A program made the position numbers and the translations under genes. The notes below the pieces were generated by a model. That model worked only from the letters and a program-made list of their open reading frames with translations, was not told where the DNA came from and ran no database searches. A stretch of DNA of 64,000 nucleotides from Monarcha castaneiventris obscurior (lineage: Eukaryota; Chordata; Aves; Passeriformes; Monarchidae): assembly GCA_026261815.1 (NCBI GenBank), contig JAMPIT010000848.1:4030001-4094000 (forward strand). The letters run 5' to 3'. Positions within the stretch are counted from its first letter, which is position 1, and each line of letters begins with the position of its first letter. Below are positions 25,091 through 35,185 of this stretch, piece by piece.

Positions 25091-28000
25091 GGGAAAAAAG
25101 GGTGCTAAGGGCCCAGAAGGAACCTGCTGCAGCCTGTGCTGCTGCTTACCCAGGGCAATGCCTTTGCACCCCTCAGGAACAAGGCAAACCATGGCCCAGT
25201 GGTGAAATCCTCGAGGTCACACCACAAGCCAAGAGTTACAACAGTCTCGTGCGTCAAATGATGCGTCTATTCTTTCTCAAAAGTAGGTAACAGATAAAAT
25301 CAACAAAAATGTGGGTACATTCAAGGAGAAATGGAGCCTTGGATACCTCAAGTGAAAGATAATTCTGCTTTTTCTCCATCTCTGAAGGCACCCTTCAGGC
25401 CACACACAATCCAACCTTCCTCATGAAGGTAACAAGGCTTTGTAATGTGACTTTTTTGCTTCCTATTCCCTGCTCCAATGACTGCCAGGGATCACAGCCC
25501 AGCAGCTACCCTGCTGTAACACACACTGGAACAGCCAGGTGCTCTTGTGAACACAAGCTAAAGTCAGTGCAGAGCATCACATCTTACCAGCACTGCTGTA
25601 ATTGAAATGTTATTTAATGGGGAGAGGGAAATAATCTCTCTTCTAACTATGCAAGCCAAATAGTTTGTTATCACCTGCTCATGCTCAGAGGAGGAGTAAC
25701 GCTTGAGAAACCTGTAAGTGCAAAAATCTTCCCCAGCTTTAGACATAAAAATGTACAAATCAAGCATCCTCACTCGGTTTGGCACTCCACAAAATCCCCT
25801 TTAAGCCCTAGCCTGGAACTGTACCTGCATCTGCTTTTATCATAAGAGCTTGAAAGCACATAGAAAACAGCACCTTAACTCACGGGCTCTGAGTTTTGTT
25901 ATGACCTCTGGTGCTTTGTGCCTCAGTAACGAGGCTGCTGAAATACAACTCCAAGCCAGAGCAATAAACTAAATCCCCCCATGCTGGTCCCAGCACAGGG
26001 GAGCGGACACACAGCTGGTCCAAGCTAAACTTCTGCAGAAGGTTGGAGAACACATGTTAACTCCAGAGTGGTGGCCAGAAGAACAGAGGAGCACTGTGGG
26101 GCCCTCCCCATAACACAATTCAGGATTTTGGCATGACAGAAGCTTCTTTTTGGCAACTCTTGTTCTCCCATTCCCGCTTGGGATGGTAGGATTTTAAATG
26201 CCTGCAGGGCACAGAAGGTTACTGATAATAAAACTGCATTTTAATACACCAGAATAACTACAGATATGCCTATTTTGGTGCATCTGGCTCTACCTTAGCT
26301 GTATTTCAAACATGCCACATAACATTTATTATGAAAAAGAATTAAAGAGCCCTTCATTAATTATTTGTATTACCATAGCACCTAAGGGCATTAATCACAC
26401 ATCAAGGCATCGTTCAGCAAACACTGCCAGAACACAGGTCTGCCCAAAATCAAAATCCAGGGCAATGAGAAAGAAGCAACTGCACAGAAATAAAACAGCA
26501 CAGAAATAAAAGAACGCACATGGTGTGGGAAGCACAGGGTGATGGCTTCAGTCAGCAGGAGAGGCACCAGGAAAACCATGTCCTCTGCCATCAAATTACC
26601 TGTGCACAGCCCAGGTGAGGAAAGTTTTTAAGAGCAGTCGGGTGAGGATTAAGAGTCAGTAATAAGTGATCAGAATACTGGAAGCCAAACCCAAGGAGAA
26701 GATGTGGAAGGAAGTGGGCAACTGGCAGCTGTTGTGGTGCAGAGCCCACAGAAACAAGGCTGAGCAGTCAGGTACAGGTTGAGTCAAGTTATGGATCAAG
26801 AGGACTCCTGGAAGATCCTTTCCAGCCCAGTCCTTTGACTTTACAACAGCTAAAAATTATTTTAAATTAGACAGGAAAGTTCTAACCCCATGTTTGTTAA
26901 ACAGGCCCAAACTTTAAATGTTTCATTACGAGTTAATACCAGCACTACCCCCTCACTCTGAGAGGCCAAGGCACAAATGTGTTGGGAGCTGCACTTCACC
27001 CATGACAGACCCCCAGGCGACAAATCAAAGCTTCAGCATTCCTCAAGATCATTATCTCCTGCTGAAGTTAAACACCAGTAATAAACAAATACCAGCTTCT
27101 GATCATAAAATGGAGCTGAACCCAAAAATAAAAGCTTGGAGTCTGCCTAGATGGTGATTAGTAACTAATACACCAGGTAAGCTCTTCCCACCTCTTCAGT
27201 TCCTGCACCAGCCCCAAGCTCAGTTCTAGCACATGCCCAGCACAGGCTGGGAGCAGCCACTCGTTCCTAACCATCATTTTGACTCTTCCTACCCCATCTC
27301 TTAGAAGATGGGATGTGTCCTCACATAAAAGGTGGTGATTAGAGAGAGCAGATGTATGTTGTGAAGTGAGCTGAGCAGTAAATAAAGCTGATTCCTCCTG
27401 CCCACACAAGGTTTTGAGATTTTGATGTATTAAATAAAAACAAATTTATGTCTGAAAAGCCACTGCTGTACTTCACATGCCACATTTTCCTCCCAAGGGG
27501 AGGCTCTTGCATTAAACTATCAGGTAGAAAAGAACAACAATTGCTGCACACAGAGGTAATAGTGAAACATTAAGTTATTGTAATATAGCACGTTGCCATA
27601 ATATGAATTAAACTGCTGCATTTCCCAGCTGTAGCTTTCTTAAACTCTCCTATTTCACTTCATCACTGTTGTTTGGTTTGTTTCAAAATAAAAACAGGCT
27701 TATACACAGCTGAATAATTAAAAGTGTTGTCTTCATTAAAGGACAAAAAAAGAAAAAAAAAAACCACAAAACCCCCTACTCCCCTGAGAAAGAAAAAAAA
27801 TTAAATATAAAACCAGACCAACTTCCCATTCAAAACCTAAAAGTACTCTTCTCCCATGACTGTACAGGAACGTGGGTAATACAGAAAGAACTTCTTTTTT
27901 TTTAATTATTTAGGTGCATTCTCAGAAGTTAATCAACTAATCTCCTTCTTGATTTCCTAAACCAAGAAAAGGCCCGATGTAGTAATCTATTACAGACATG

Positions 28001-28559
28001 ATATAATTGTACTGTAATCATAACAGAACAATATCTGCACATATGCTTTTGTTAAGCACAGGGCACAGCCTGACACTACTCATTAAGAAACAAATGGAAC
28101 ATTCAACCACGGCTTTCATTTGATCTTACAGAGATAAGCCTCGGTATTGTTATTCCAGATTTTGTGTGTGTGCAGGACACAAAAGCATTCTCTCTCACGA
28201 TTTAAAAAAATAAATAAAACCAAAGCAAACTGGCTTACACAGGACAATTGACCAGCAGAACAGTATATTCTGCTATTATCACTCTGCAGCAACTTAGAAG
28301 TCACTCCAAGCACAGAACTAGCACCAAAGAGCAATCCTACAGCAGTTATCTCACCCTGCTATGGCCTTGCTGGCCATTTTTCTTATGCAGAACATTTTTC
28401 ACTAGCACATCCCAATGGCATTTTACACAGCATTATACTCACTGGTATTGTATTTTAAACCTTGTCTATGCCCTGTGTATGAAAACGTCTCAGCATAACT
28501 GGTAGCACTACCAGAAAGGGAAATAAAGCAAGCAGCTTGTGCTGCTTTAGAACTTTCTG
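25091..28559. other. Unique non-coding DNA, no gene recognised
   Basis: No gene is recognised in about 3.5 kb. A weak CR1-tail-like phrase (GAAGATCCTTTCCAGCCCAG, near 26815) is too short to call. An A-rich run lies at 27745-27763. The part at 26300-26520 is A-rich with a 65-codon basic frame lacking any domain. Short frames elsewhere are random in strand and phase. Confidence 0.5.
27745..27763. repeat. A-rich simple tract
   Basis: Two A runs (A7 and A11) are separated by a G, followed by CCACAAAACCCCC. No retroposon body is adjacent. Confidence 0.75.
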
Positions 28560-28800
28560 AAGGGTGTGCCTGGCAGAAGAGCAGTTAAAAAACAGCAATG
28601 TGAAATTGCATATGATACAGCACAGTGATGCTACTGCATTATAAATAATGCTGAGGGATGCATTATTTATATGTCTAATATTGGGCTCGCTTATGAAGAA
28701 AGCTTCTTTCTGCAGTTTGTCTCCAATAGTAATAGGCAGACAGGATCACACAGCAGAGAGCGGAAGGAGACGTGGCAATTCGGGGAAATTTGGGAGGCAA
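28560..28800. other. Enhancer-like candidate conserved non-coding element
   Basis: The words GTGAAATTGCATATGATAC, GCATTATAAATAATGC, GATGCATTATTTATATG and CTCCAATAGTAATAGGC succeed one another, then CpG-bearing AGAGCGGAAGGAGACGTGG. GCATTATAAATAATGC is an inverted repeat (GCATTAT and ATAATGC arms around two bases), and GCATTATTTAT repeats its core about 20 bases on. No repeat family is recognised. Confidence 0.35.
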
Positions 28801-31478
28801 AGCACAGAAAAACATTGAGTGGAGCACCCTATTGCATTTCCTAGGTTTAGTAAGTTGGAAATCTCAGAAGGTTAGGAGCTCACCTTTCATTCATTTAAAC
28901 ATTCAATAGGAAACAAAAAAAAAAGCCTTGGATGTTTATTTGAGCCTTATCCCAAGTCTGTGTCCTTTGACAGCTACAGGGCTGGCACGGAAATACTCTG
29001 AGATTTCTGGCACCTCCAAGTCTGATCACTGTTTTAAACCAAGATTGGAGAAAGGCTCTGCCCCATAAAAGTGTTTAAATTGGCTCTTGCAAGAGGGTGG
29101 AGCCTCCAGCCCCACAGCGAGCTCAGTCTTGTAGCACACTCATTTTCTGTTCCTGTGCTGAACACATCCCTTTGCACAGATGCAGCGAGTGCTGCTGCTA
29201 AGAGCACCTCTTTCCCTCGCTGCACTGAAAACTCCACCAGCAATTTGCAAACAAGTGTAACTTCGAGGATGAAAGCACAAATAAACCTGGTGGTTAGCCC
29301 AAGTCAGAGCAGCAGTGGGACCAAATCCAATTTTTGGTACCACCAACACTTTTCCCTTCAGCCAAAAGTTACCAACTGTAGATAAATGCCTGTAACAAGC
29401 TTTTATCTGCCCCTCATCCCACTGGTAGCTATGCACCACAGCACCTTTCTGGGCATCAACACACAAAGCTGAGGGATGGAGATAGATGCCAACCACCCAT
29501 GGGCACGCCTCAGGGCAATTCATTTCTGTGGAGTTTGGGTGGGCAACCAGACTGGTCTACAAAAAATAAATCAGTTCCAGTAGGTCAGCAACTGCTCTCA
29601 ACAATGAGCACAGAGCTGTTGTGGAAGTTAATGAGTCCCACCACTGTCTAATGCAGCCCAGGCAGGGCCTTGGGGGGAATTAAAGCACTCTTGTGCTTCG
29701 CTGTTGATGTTGCTTCAGTCCAGCTTTACCTCATAAAAGCAAACTAGGCCTGTGCTTGGGACCATGGTGCTGACAGTCACATGAGCTCATCCTTACAGCT
29801 TTCTTTTGTTCTTGGAGTTGCAGAAGGAAATAAAAGACTTGAAGACTAGAATGGGACAATGATCCCAGAAGATAGCTGCTGGGTGCTTTTTATTGAAGTG
29901 CTTTTCATGAAACCATTCACTCCAAACCCACTGTTTTGGAAACTTGCTTTCACAATCCTATGCTCCAAGGTCCCAGATTATCCAAATTCCACATACTATT
30001 GCTGAAAATTTTTCTTAGTTCCATGTCTAACTGAACCAGCCATCCAAAAACCACCCTATGAAAACCCAGTCAAACAGAGTTCAAAAATAAAGGTGAACAA
30101 TGGGAAGGAAGTGAGGTTCTTCTTCAAGATTGAAGGTTATGTTCCAAGTCCAAATATTTCTCATGCATCTTTTCAAAGCAGTGTTTAAGCACATCTAGTT
30201 ACATTTCAATTCTCCCCTACAGGTGTTTTGCTGCCTCCTCATCTTTGTTAACAAAGCATTTAAGGGCAGGATATTCTCATCTCAGAAGCCACAGGGAAGG
30301 GCTCACAGCTTCTCCTTCCCACCTGATTCCTCACAGTATCACAGGCAGCAAAAGTAATTGGCATCAGCCCATTTACATTTTTCCTGAATGCTTCCAACTG
30401 ACGGCCAAAACACTCCCCCTACTTAAACCCAGTGACATGAGAAACTGTGTTCATTTTAAAGTGTTCTGGACTTTCCTAGCTGTGCACAGAAGTTGAAGGC
30501 ATGGGCTGAGCACATCCTGCAGCCTTCAAACTGAAGGCAAATGAGTGATGCTCAGATTGAATCACCCTCAAATCAGAGTCACAACACTTGGTTTGCATTT
30601 CCACACAATTGACTCCTTGGCATAGACAAACTGTCCTTTCCTGTTACAGGGCTTGTGAGAGGGATGAAGAGCTGACACCAACTTATCCCTGGATTTGAAG
30701 CTTGCCAGGAGTTCAGTTTTCACCCACAGATTCAATTTTTTTAGTGCCCCTCCACTCATGACCATCCTTGAGATGAGGAACTCTGTCTGGTGCAGGAAGC
30801 CCAAAGTCAAATCACATAATGGAACTTTGTTTATGCTAAGCAGAATTTCCAGATAAACGTCTGCAGCCAAATCTACCCAGCACTGTTGATCCCAGTTCTC
30901 CACTTTGCTGTGCAATTTCAGACACAGCTTAAAGTAGAGAAGCCAAAAGAATCCAAAAATTAAAAACCACTTTCCCCATATTCCACTCAGCAGCTGTCAT
31001 AGAGGAAATGCAAGTGGAGTGATTAATTGTTCCACTTATTCTGATGCAAGAGCATCAGCCTCTCAGATTTGGGCTTTATTACTATGCTCAGCCTCCCCAG
31101 GCCAATCCTAAGAGTCAAATTTTGACAAATTTCATACTGTGAGGCTTTTAAACAGTCAAATATTGCTTTATTATTTAGAACATCATTTTTCGGTTTTGTT
31201 TCCAGCTGTATGTAGTACTGAAGTTTGCATTAATGCCCTGCATTATATCATCCTTATCAGACAAGTTTCCGAAGTACAGCTGATTCTCCTTTTTGATTTT
31301 CTACAAGAGCTATTAAAAATGCTGACCAAAGAATATAGATTTTCATTAATATTTCCTCTTCTTTTGATCTGTTCCTTTGATTTACCTGACTCTACAATCC
31401 AAATAATCAGAGGAGTTCCTGTCTTTCATGCAACAAATGTAATGCCAAAATTTAATCAAACCAAGGTTTTTAAGGTTT
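28801..31478. other. Unique non-coding DNA, no gene recognised
   Basis: No gene is recognised. A phrase near 29030 (TTTTAAACCAAGATTGGA) faintly resembles an ancient CR1/L3 3' UTR word but is isolated. Open frames at 29071-29385 (plus) and 29140-29523 (minus) overlap on opposite strands, and neither has a domain. The 31139-31510 plus frame is hydrophobic and A+T-driven and runs into the poly-G tract, so it is probably chance. Confidence 0.5.
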
Positions 31479-31492
31479 GGGGGGGGGGGGGG
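31479..31492. repeat. Poly-G run (G14)
   Basis: Fourteen consecutive G bases lie between GGTTTTTAAGGTTT and AAGAGGCAG. Long homopolymer G runs are unstable and sequence poorly, so the exact length may be unreliable. Confidence 0.9.
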
Positions 31493-32358
31493 AAGAGGCA
31501 GTACATTTAAAGAGCTTTTCCTCACCCTGTCTCTCGAGATGGTTTTGGGAAAAGCAGACCCCAAGAAGATGTACCAGTTAAGTGTCCAACAGCATTAGTG
31601 ATTTCAGAGGACATCCTCTGCTTTGCAGGCATGAAAAACATTTCTGCCAACAGCAAAGCTGCTGAGGATGAGAATTTAGATTGAGATGGAGACAACTTTT
31701 TTCTTCTGGCAGAGGACAACAAGGTGTTGCTCTAGCTTTTTCTCCACGCTCTCTCCTGCTTCAGTTCACTTTTCTCTGCTAGCTTAAGCAGTTGGTATCT
31801 TCTCAGGACATCCAGTTGACTGTATACTTGTTTTTCAGCCCTGTTTTGGCATAAGGTTGCTGTCCTTATTCCTTTCGGTATTGTTCCTGCTCAGGAAGGC
31901 AGGAAAATATGTTTCCAGGCTCCTAATATATGTTTGTTTTCCCTTATTGTTGTTCGTTCTGTTTACTCAGTGGTTGTTTTCCTTCATCTCTGATGATGAA
32001 ATTTAAACTTTCTCCTAAGACAGATTTGGGGAGTGGAAAATACAAAGAGAGTAATGGAGCAAACACAGACTTGCAGCGCTCTTGAGGAGTCAACCTTGAC
32101 CCCAAGATGCCCAAACAAGTTGCAAGTGTAACGTGCACTTTTGGATTAAGCCCAAATGCTCTTGTTTTTATACTATTTTTACATTAGGGAATGAGGGAAC
32201 AGATGTGGCTCAGAGCATCCCAGAACACTGTGCTGCAATCACTCCAGGGCCATTAAATCACCATCAGAACAGCTTTGTTCAGGAGTCCTTCAGTTGTTCC
32301 ATGTGATTGCTGCTCCAGCCCAGCTCCAACATGAACCTCAAATATACGGATAACTCAA
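31493..32358. other. Unique non-coding DNA, no gene recognised
   Basis: No gene or named repeat is recognised. Composition is ordinary. Short frames only. Confidence 0.5.
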
Positions 32359-32492
32359 TGTCTTGGGGTGACTCTATGATGTGTATCCCCTATCACGGCT
32401 CTACGCCAGAAAATTAGTTTTGTGCCTTTAAGCTGAGCTTAAGAGGGGAGGAAAAAAATGAACTTTTAAAAGCAAAACTAATTTTCTGGCGC
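32359..32492 (+). repeat. LTR-like fragment with perfect inverted repeat
   Basis: The segment opens with TGTCTTGGGGTGACTCTATG and could close at CTGGCGCA. It is bounded by similar pentamers (CTCAA before, CTCAG after), the TG...CA form and short target duplication of an LTR. The phrase GTGCCTTTAAGCTGAGC resembles words I associate with avian ERVL-type LTRs. At about 134 bases it would be a fragment or internally deleted copy. Inside it, CGCCAGAAAATTAGTTTTG (32404-32422) is repeated exactly in inverted order at 32473-32491, enclosing 50 bases that include the odd-length palindrome TTAAGCTGAGCTTAA (32428-32442). Alternatives are a small non-autonomous DNA element or a hairpin RNA. Family assignment is a guess, but the inverted repeat is directly visible. 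Confidence 0.45.
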
Positions 32493-32639
32493 ACTCAGAA
32501 ATCAGAGAATCTGTAATTCACCACCCTCTGTCTCAGAGTCAAAATTACTCTGGAGTCCCTTAAAAAAAATAAAAAACCAAACAACCCTACAGGTTGGTGA
32601 AAGCAGCCATTACCTGTGTGTTGACAATAGCTGCTTGGA

Positions 32640-32940
32640 GATGCATTTGTAGTTCTGTAGTTAATCAGCTTTTTTCCACATTTCCAGTATTAACTTGGTG
32701 ATGCAATAATTTGTATATGCAAATGATGGGGATATTTGCATAAGCAAAGTTATAACCAGTCTGAGGAGAGGGGTCCTGCTAACTAACACAGAAGTTTGGG
32801 TGATGTATGTAATCAAATAAAGGAAATCTGCAGCTTCTCATAAAAGGGGCAGAATGGCTTCCAGTCAGCTAAACAACAAACTAATCAGCTTTTCTGATAA
32901 CCTGGAACCGTCTTCCTTTCTTGTGAAATCAAATAAAGAA
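32640..32940. promoter_or_regulatory. Candidate enhancer with paired octamers and duplicated motifs
   Basis: Two POU/octamer words face each other: ATGCAAAT at 32717-32724 and ATTTGCAT at 32734-32741, nine bases apart. TAATCAGCTTTT occurs twice (32662-32673 and 32882-32893), and AATCAAATAAAG occurs twice (32811-32822 and 32927-32938). Octamers bind POU-domain factors, and TAATCA and ATCAAA words suit homeodomain and TCF/LEF-like proteins. The duplicated words are too short to be a retroposon and are spaced like a motif cluster. Function is inferred from motif density only. Confidence 0.4.
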
Positions 32941-33365
32941 GCTCATACATACCTAAAAATGGGAATAAAATAAATAGATCTGAAGGCTCCTAATCCTCAT
33001 AAATTGCTGCCACATCACCCCTTTCAGTGAAAGCTTTGAAGCCTCACCCTTCAAGCAAACACATTTATTTTCTTCACAGAAAAGGGGTACCAAGGAAACT
33101 TCCCTGACCATCCAGGAGCCACTTTGCAGCCACACTCAGAGCATCTGCACTGGGACTGGGGCCCCTTCCCAGCTACACAGCCCAACACTCACAGCCACCA
33201 ACCAGCTTGAGCACAGAGCAGTCTCAGATACCTTGATCCTTAAAATAATTTAATCACAGTGCAATAAGAAAATAACAGCTTGAGATGCCTCTGAGCAGGG
33301 ACCCAAGACTAAGGAAACCATGGGGTTTTATACCCTCACAGTCCAGGGGTACCAAATTCTGGAGT

Positions 33366-34109
33366 CCTCAGTGCCTCCCTCCCCTGGCTGTGCCACACAT
33401 CTCTGTCCCTCAGTGTCCCTCCCCTGGCTGTGCCACATATCTCTGTCCCTCAGTGTCCCTCCCCTACCTGTGCCACACATCTCTGTCCCTCAGTGTCCCT
33501 CCCCTGGCTGTACCACACATCTCTGTCCCTCAGTGTCCCTCCCCTGGCTGTGCCACATATCTCTGTCCCTCAGTGTCCCTCCCCTACCTGTGCCACACAT
33601 CTGTGTCCCTCAGTGTCCCTCCCCTGGCTGTACCACACATCTCTGTCCCTCAGTGTCCCTCCCCTACCTGTGCCACACATCTGTGTCCCTCAGTGTCCCT
33701 CCCCTACCTGTACCACACATCTCTGTCCCTCAGTGTCCCTCCCCTGGCTGTGCCACACATCTCTGTCCCTCAGTGTCCCTCCCCTACCTGTGCCACACAT
33801 CTCTGTCCCTCAGTGTCCCTCCCCTGGCTGTGCCACACATCTGTGTCCCTCAGTGTCCCTCCCCTGGCTGTGCCACACATCTCTGTCCCTGGGTGTCCCT
33901 CCCCTGGCTGTGCCACACATCTCTGTCCCTCAGTGTCCCTCCCCTGGCTGTACCACACATCTCTGTCCCTCAGTGTCCCTCCCCTGGCTGTACCACACAT
34001 CTCTGTCCCTGGGTGTCCCTCCCCTGGCTGTGCCACACATCTGTGTCCCTCAGTGTCCCTCCCCTGGCTGTGCCACACACCTCTGTCCCTGAGTGTCCCT
34101 CCCCTGGCT
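33366..34109 (+). repeat. 40-bp minisatellite, 18 complete units
   Basis: A tandem array of a 40-base unit begins CCCCTGGCTGTGCCACACAT and continues CTCTGTCCCTCAGTGTCCCT. Full units start every 40 bases from 33381 to 34061 (18 units, ending 34100), with partial units at both edges and no indels. Variation is confined to a few sites: GGCTG or ACCTG, TGCC or TACC, CACAT or CATAT (CACAC in the last), CTCTG or CTGTG, and CAGTG or GGGTG (GAGTG in the last). ACCTG units lie only in the left part (units 3, 6, 8, 9, 11) and GGGTG units only in the right (13, 16). Units 2-4 and 5-7 differ by one base, showing a 120-base duplication. The unit holds two TGTCCCT sub-repeats and is pyrimidine-rich on the plus strand. 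It has no stop codon in any plus frame, so the long open frames at 33285-34118, 33320-34462 and 33430-34092 are artefacts of the repeat. Confidence 0.98.
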
Positions 34110-34460
34110 TTTTTGTGAAAAGGGCCAGCATTTCTCAGTCTCTTGCCTGGGGCTCCCACCCAGAGCCCAACCTGCAGCTCCTCTGCAGCTGCATCCTGAG
34201 TCCCCTGCGCTGGATCCCTCAACAGGGACACCAGGCCTTTCCTCCCCAGTTTCCCCTCAAGGAAAGATCTGGAAAGGGCCATCATCTCCCCTTCCACAGA
34301 ACTGCTGGCTGCCCCAGTTACACCAGTGCTACAACTGGGAGTCCCCTGCCAGGACCAGCACACCCCAACAGCCCTCATCACTCAGCATCCTCCATGTCCT
34401 TTGTTCTTGCAAGGGATGACCTCATCTCAGACCAACTCCAACTGTTTTCCACAGTGACAT
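34110..34460. other. G+C-rich flank of the minisatellite
   Basis: This is unique G+C-rich sequence directly to the right of the array. One frame of the array stays open across it to 34462, and a minus frame from 34381 enters the array. Neither gives a recognisable domain in the unique part. I see no promoter or exon signal. Confidence 0.5.
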
Positions 34461-34959
34461 AATTTCCATACCTAATTCCATATGGTCGGAGCAAGGTTTG
34501 AGCATTAATAACCTGAAGCCTAAAACCACAGAAGGGGACCCACTTCCCTGGATGACTTCATAGGTGACCTCTGTTGGTCAGGGGTCTTCCCCCCATCCCA
34601 CCACAGCTTTTTGTCTAAAAGCAGAAACAGCTTTTAATCTCCTATTAAAATTATGCAATAATGAGCCCACAGGTTGTTTTGGAGACATCCAGAAAGATCC
34701 CTGAACCATCCATAAAATTCTAGGAATCAATGACCAACTCAGGAAGGCAAAGGAGGAAACATAAAAGAAAAATACTCCTTTGAGCATACCATTATTGTTA
34801 AATATCACCATTCCAAACGTAAGAGATAAATTTTCAAGTGTTACAGCAGGTCTCAGAACCCTATTAATAGAAATTAGAGGGAAGTCTAATAGAAAAAGAC
34901 AGAGAGGAAGACATTCTCTCCACTGCTCCCTGGGGAAGGTGAGAAAAGACTGAAAGATG
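34461..34959. other. Unique non-coding DNA, nothing recognised
   Basis: A+T-rich sequence with one short minus frame (34578-34811) without a domain. No named repeat. Confidence 0.5.
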
Positions 34960-35185
34960 ACACTTTATCTCTTCTAATTCTCATGGGACCCATAATCACA
35001 GCATTCATTCAGCAAATAATAATAATAAATATGGTCTGAAGCGACTCCAGCTATTTCAGCTTTAATAAATGGGTTGAAATAGAGGCAAATTCAGATACAG
35101 AGAGCATCTTTTCAATAAAATCTGATAGGGTTATTAATAACATTAATGGAGTACCATGCTGTCTCCATTTTGTTAATAGTTGCCT
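34960..35185. other. Enhancer-like candidate non-coding element
   Basis: The stretch contains GACCCATAATCACAGC, an (AAT)n run with AAATATGG, GTCTGAAGCGACTCC, CAGCTTTAATAAATGGG and GGTTATTAATAACATTAATGG. GTTATTAATAAC is a 12-base perfect palindrome of homeodomain/HNF1 type. No repeat signature other than the short AAT run. Confidence 0.3.

Noticed and set aside
26760..26850. Further CR1 tail (GAAGATCCTTTCCAGCCCAG)
   Set aside because: Only about 20 bases fit, without the rest of the tail or terminal ATTCTATG repeat.
29020..29070. Ancient CR1/L3 3' UTR scrap (TTTTAAACCAAGATTGGA)
   Set aside because: A single isolated word with no ordered neighbours.
33366..34109. CRISPR-like array
   Set aside because: There are no unique spacers. 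The 40-bp units abut directly, so it is a simple tandem minisatellite.
33320..34462. 380-codon open frame as a repetitive secreted or structural protein
   Set aside because: The frame is open only because the 40-bp tandem unit has no stop in any plus frame. All three frames are open over the same DNA, and the unique flanks show no domain.
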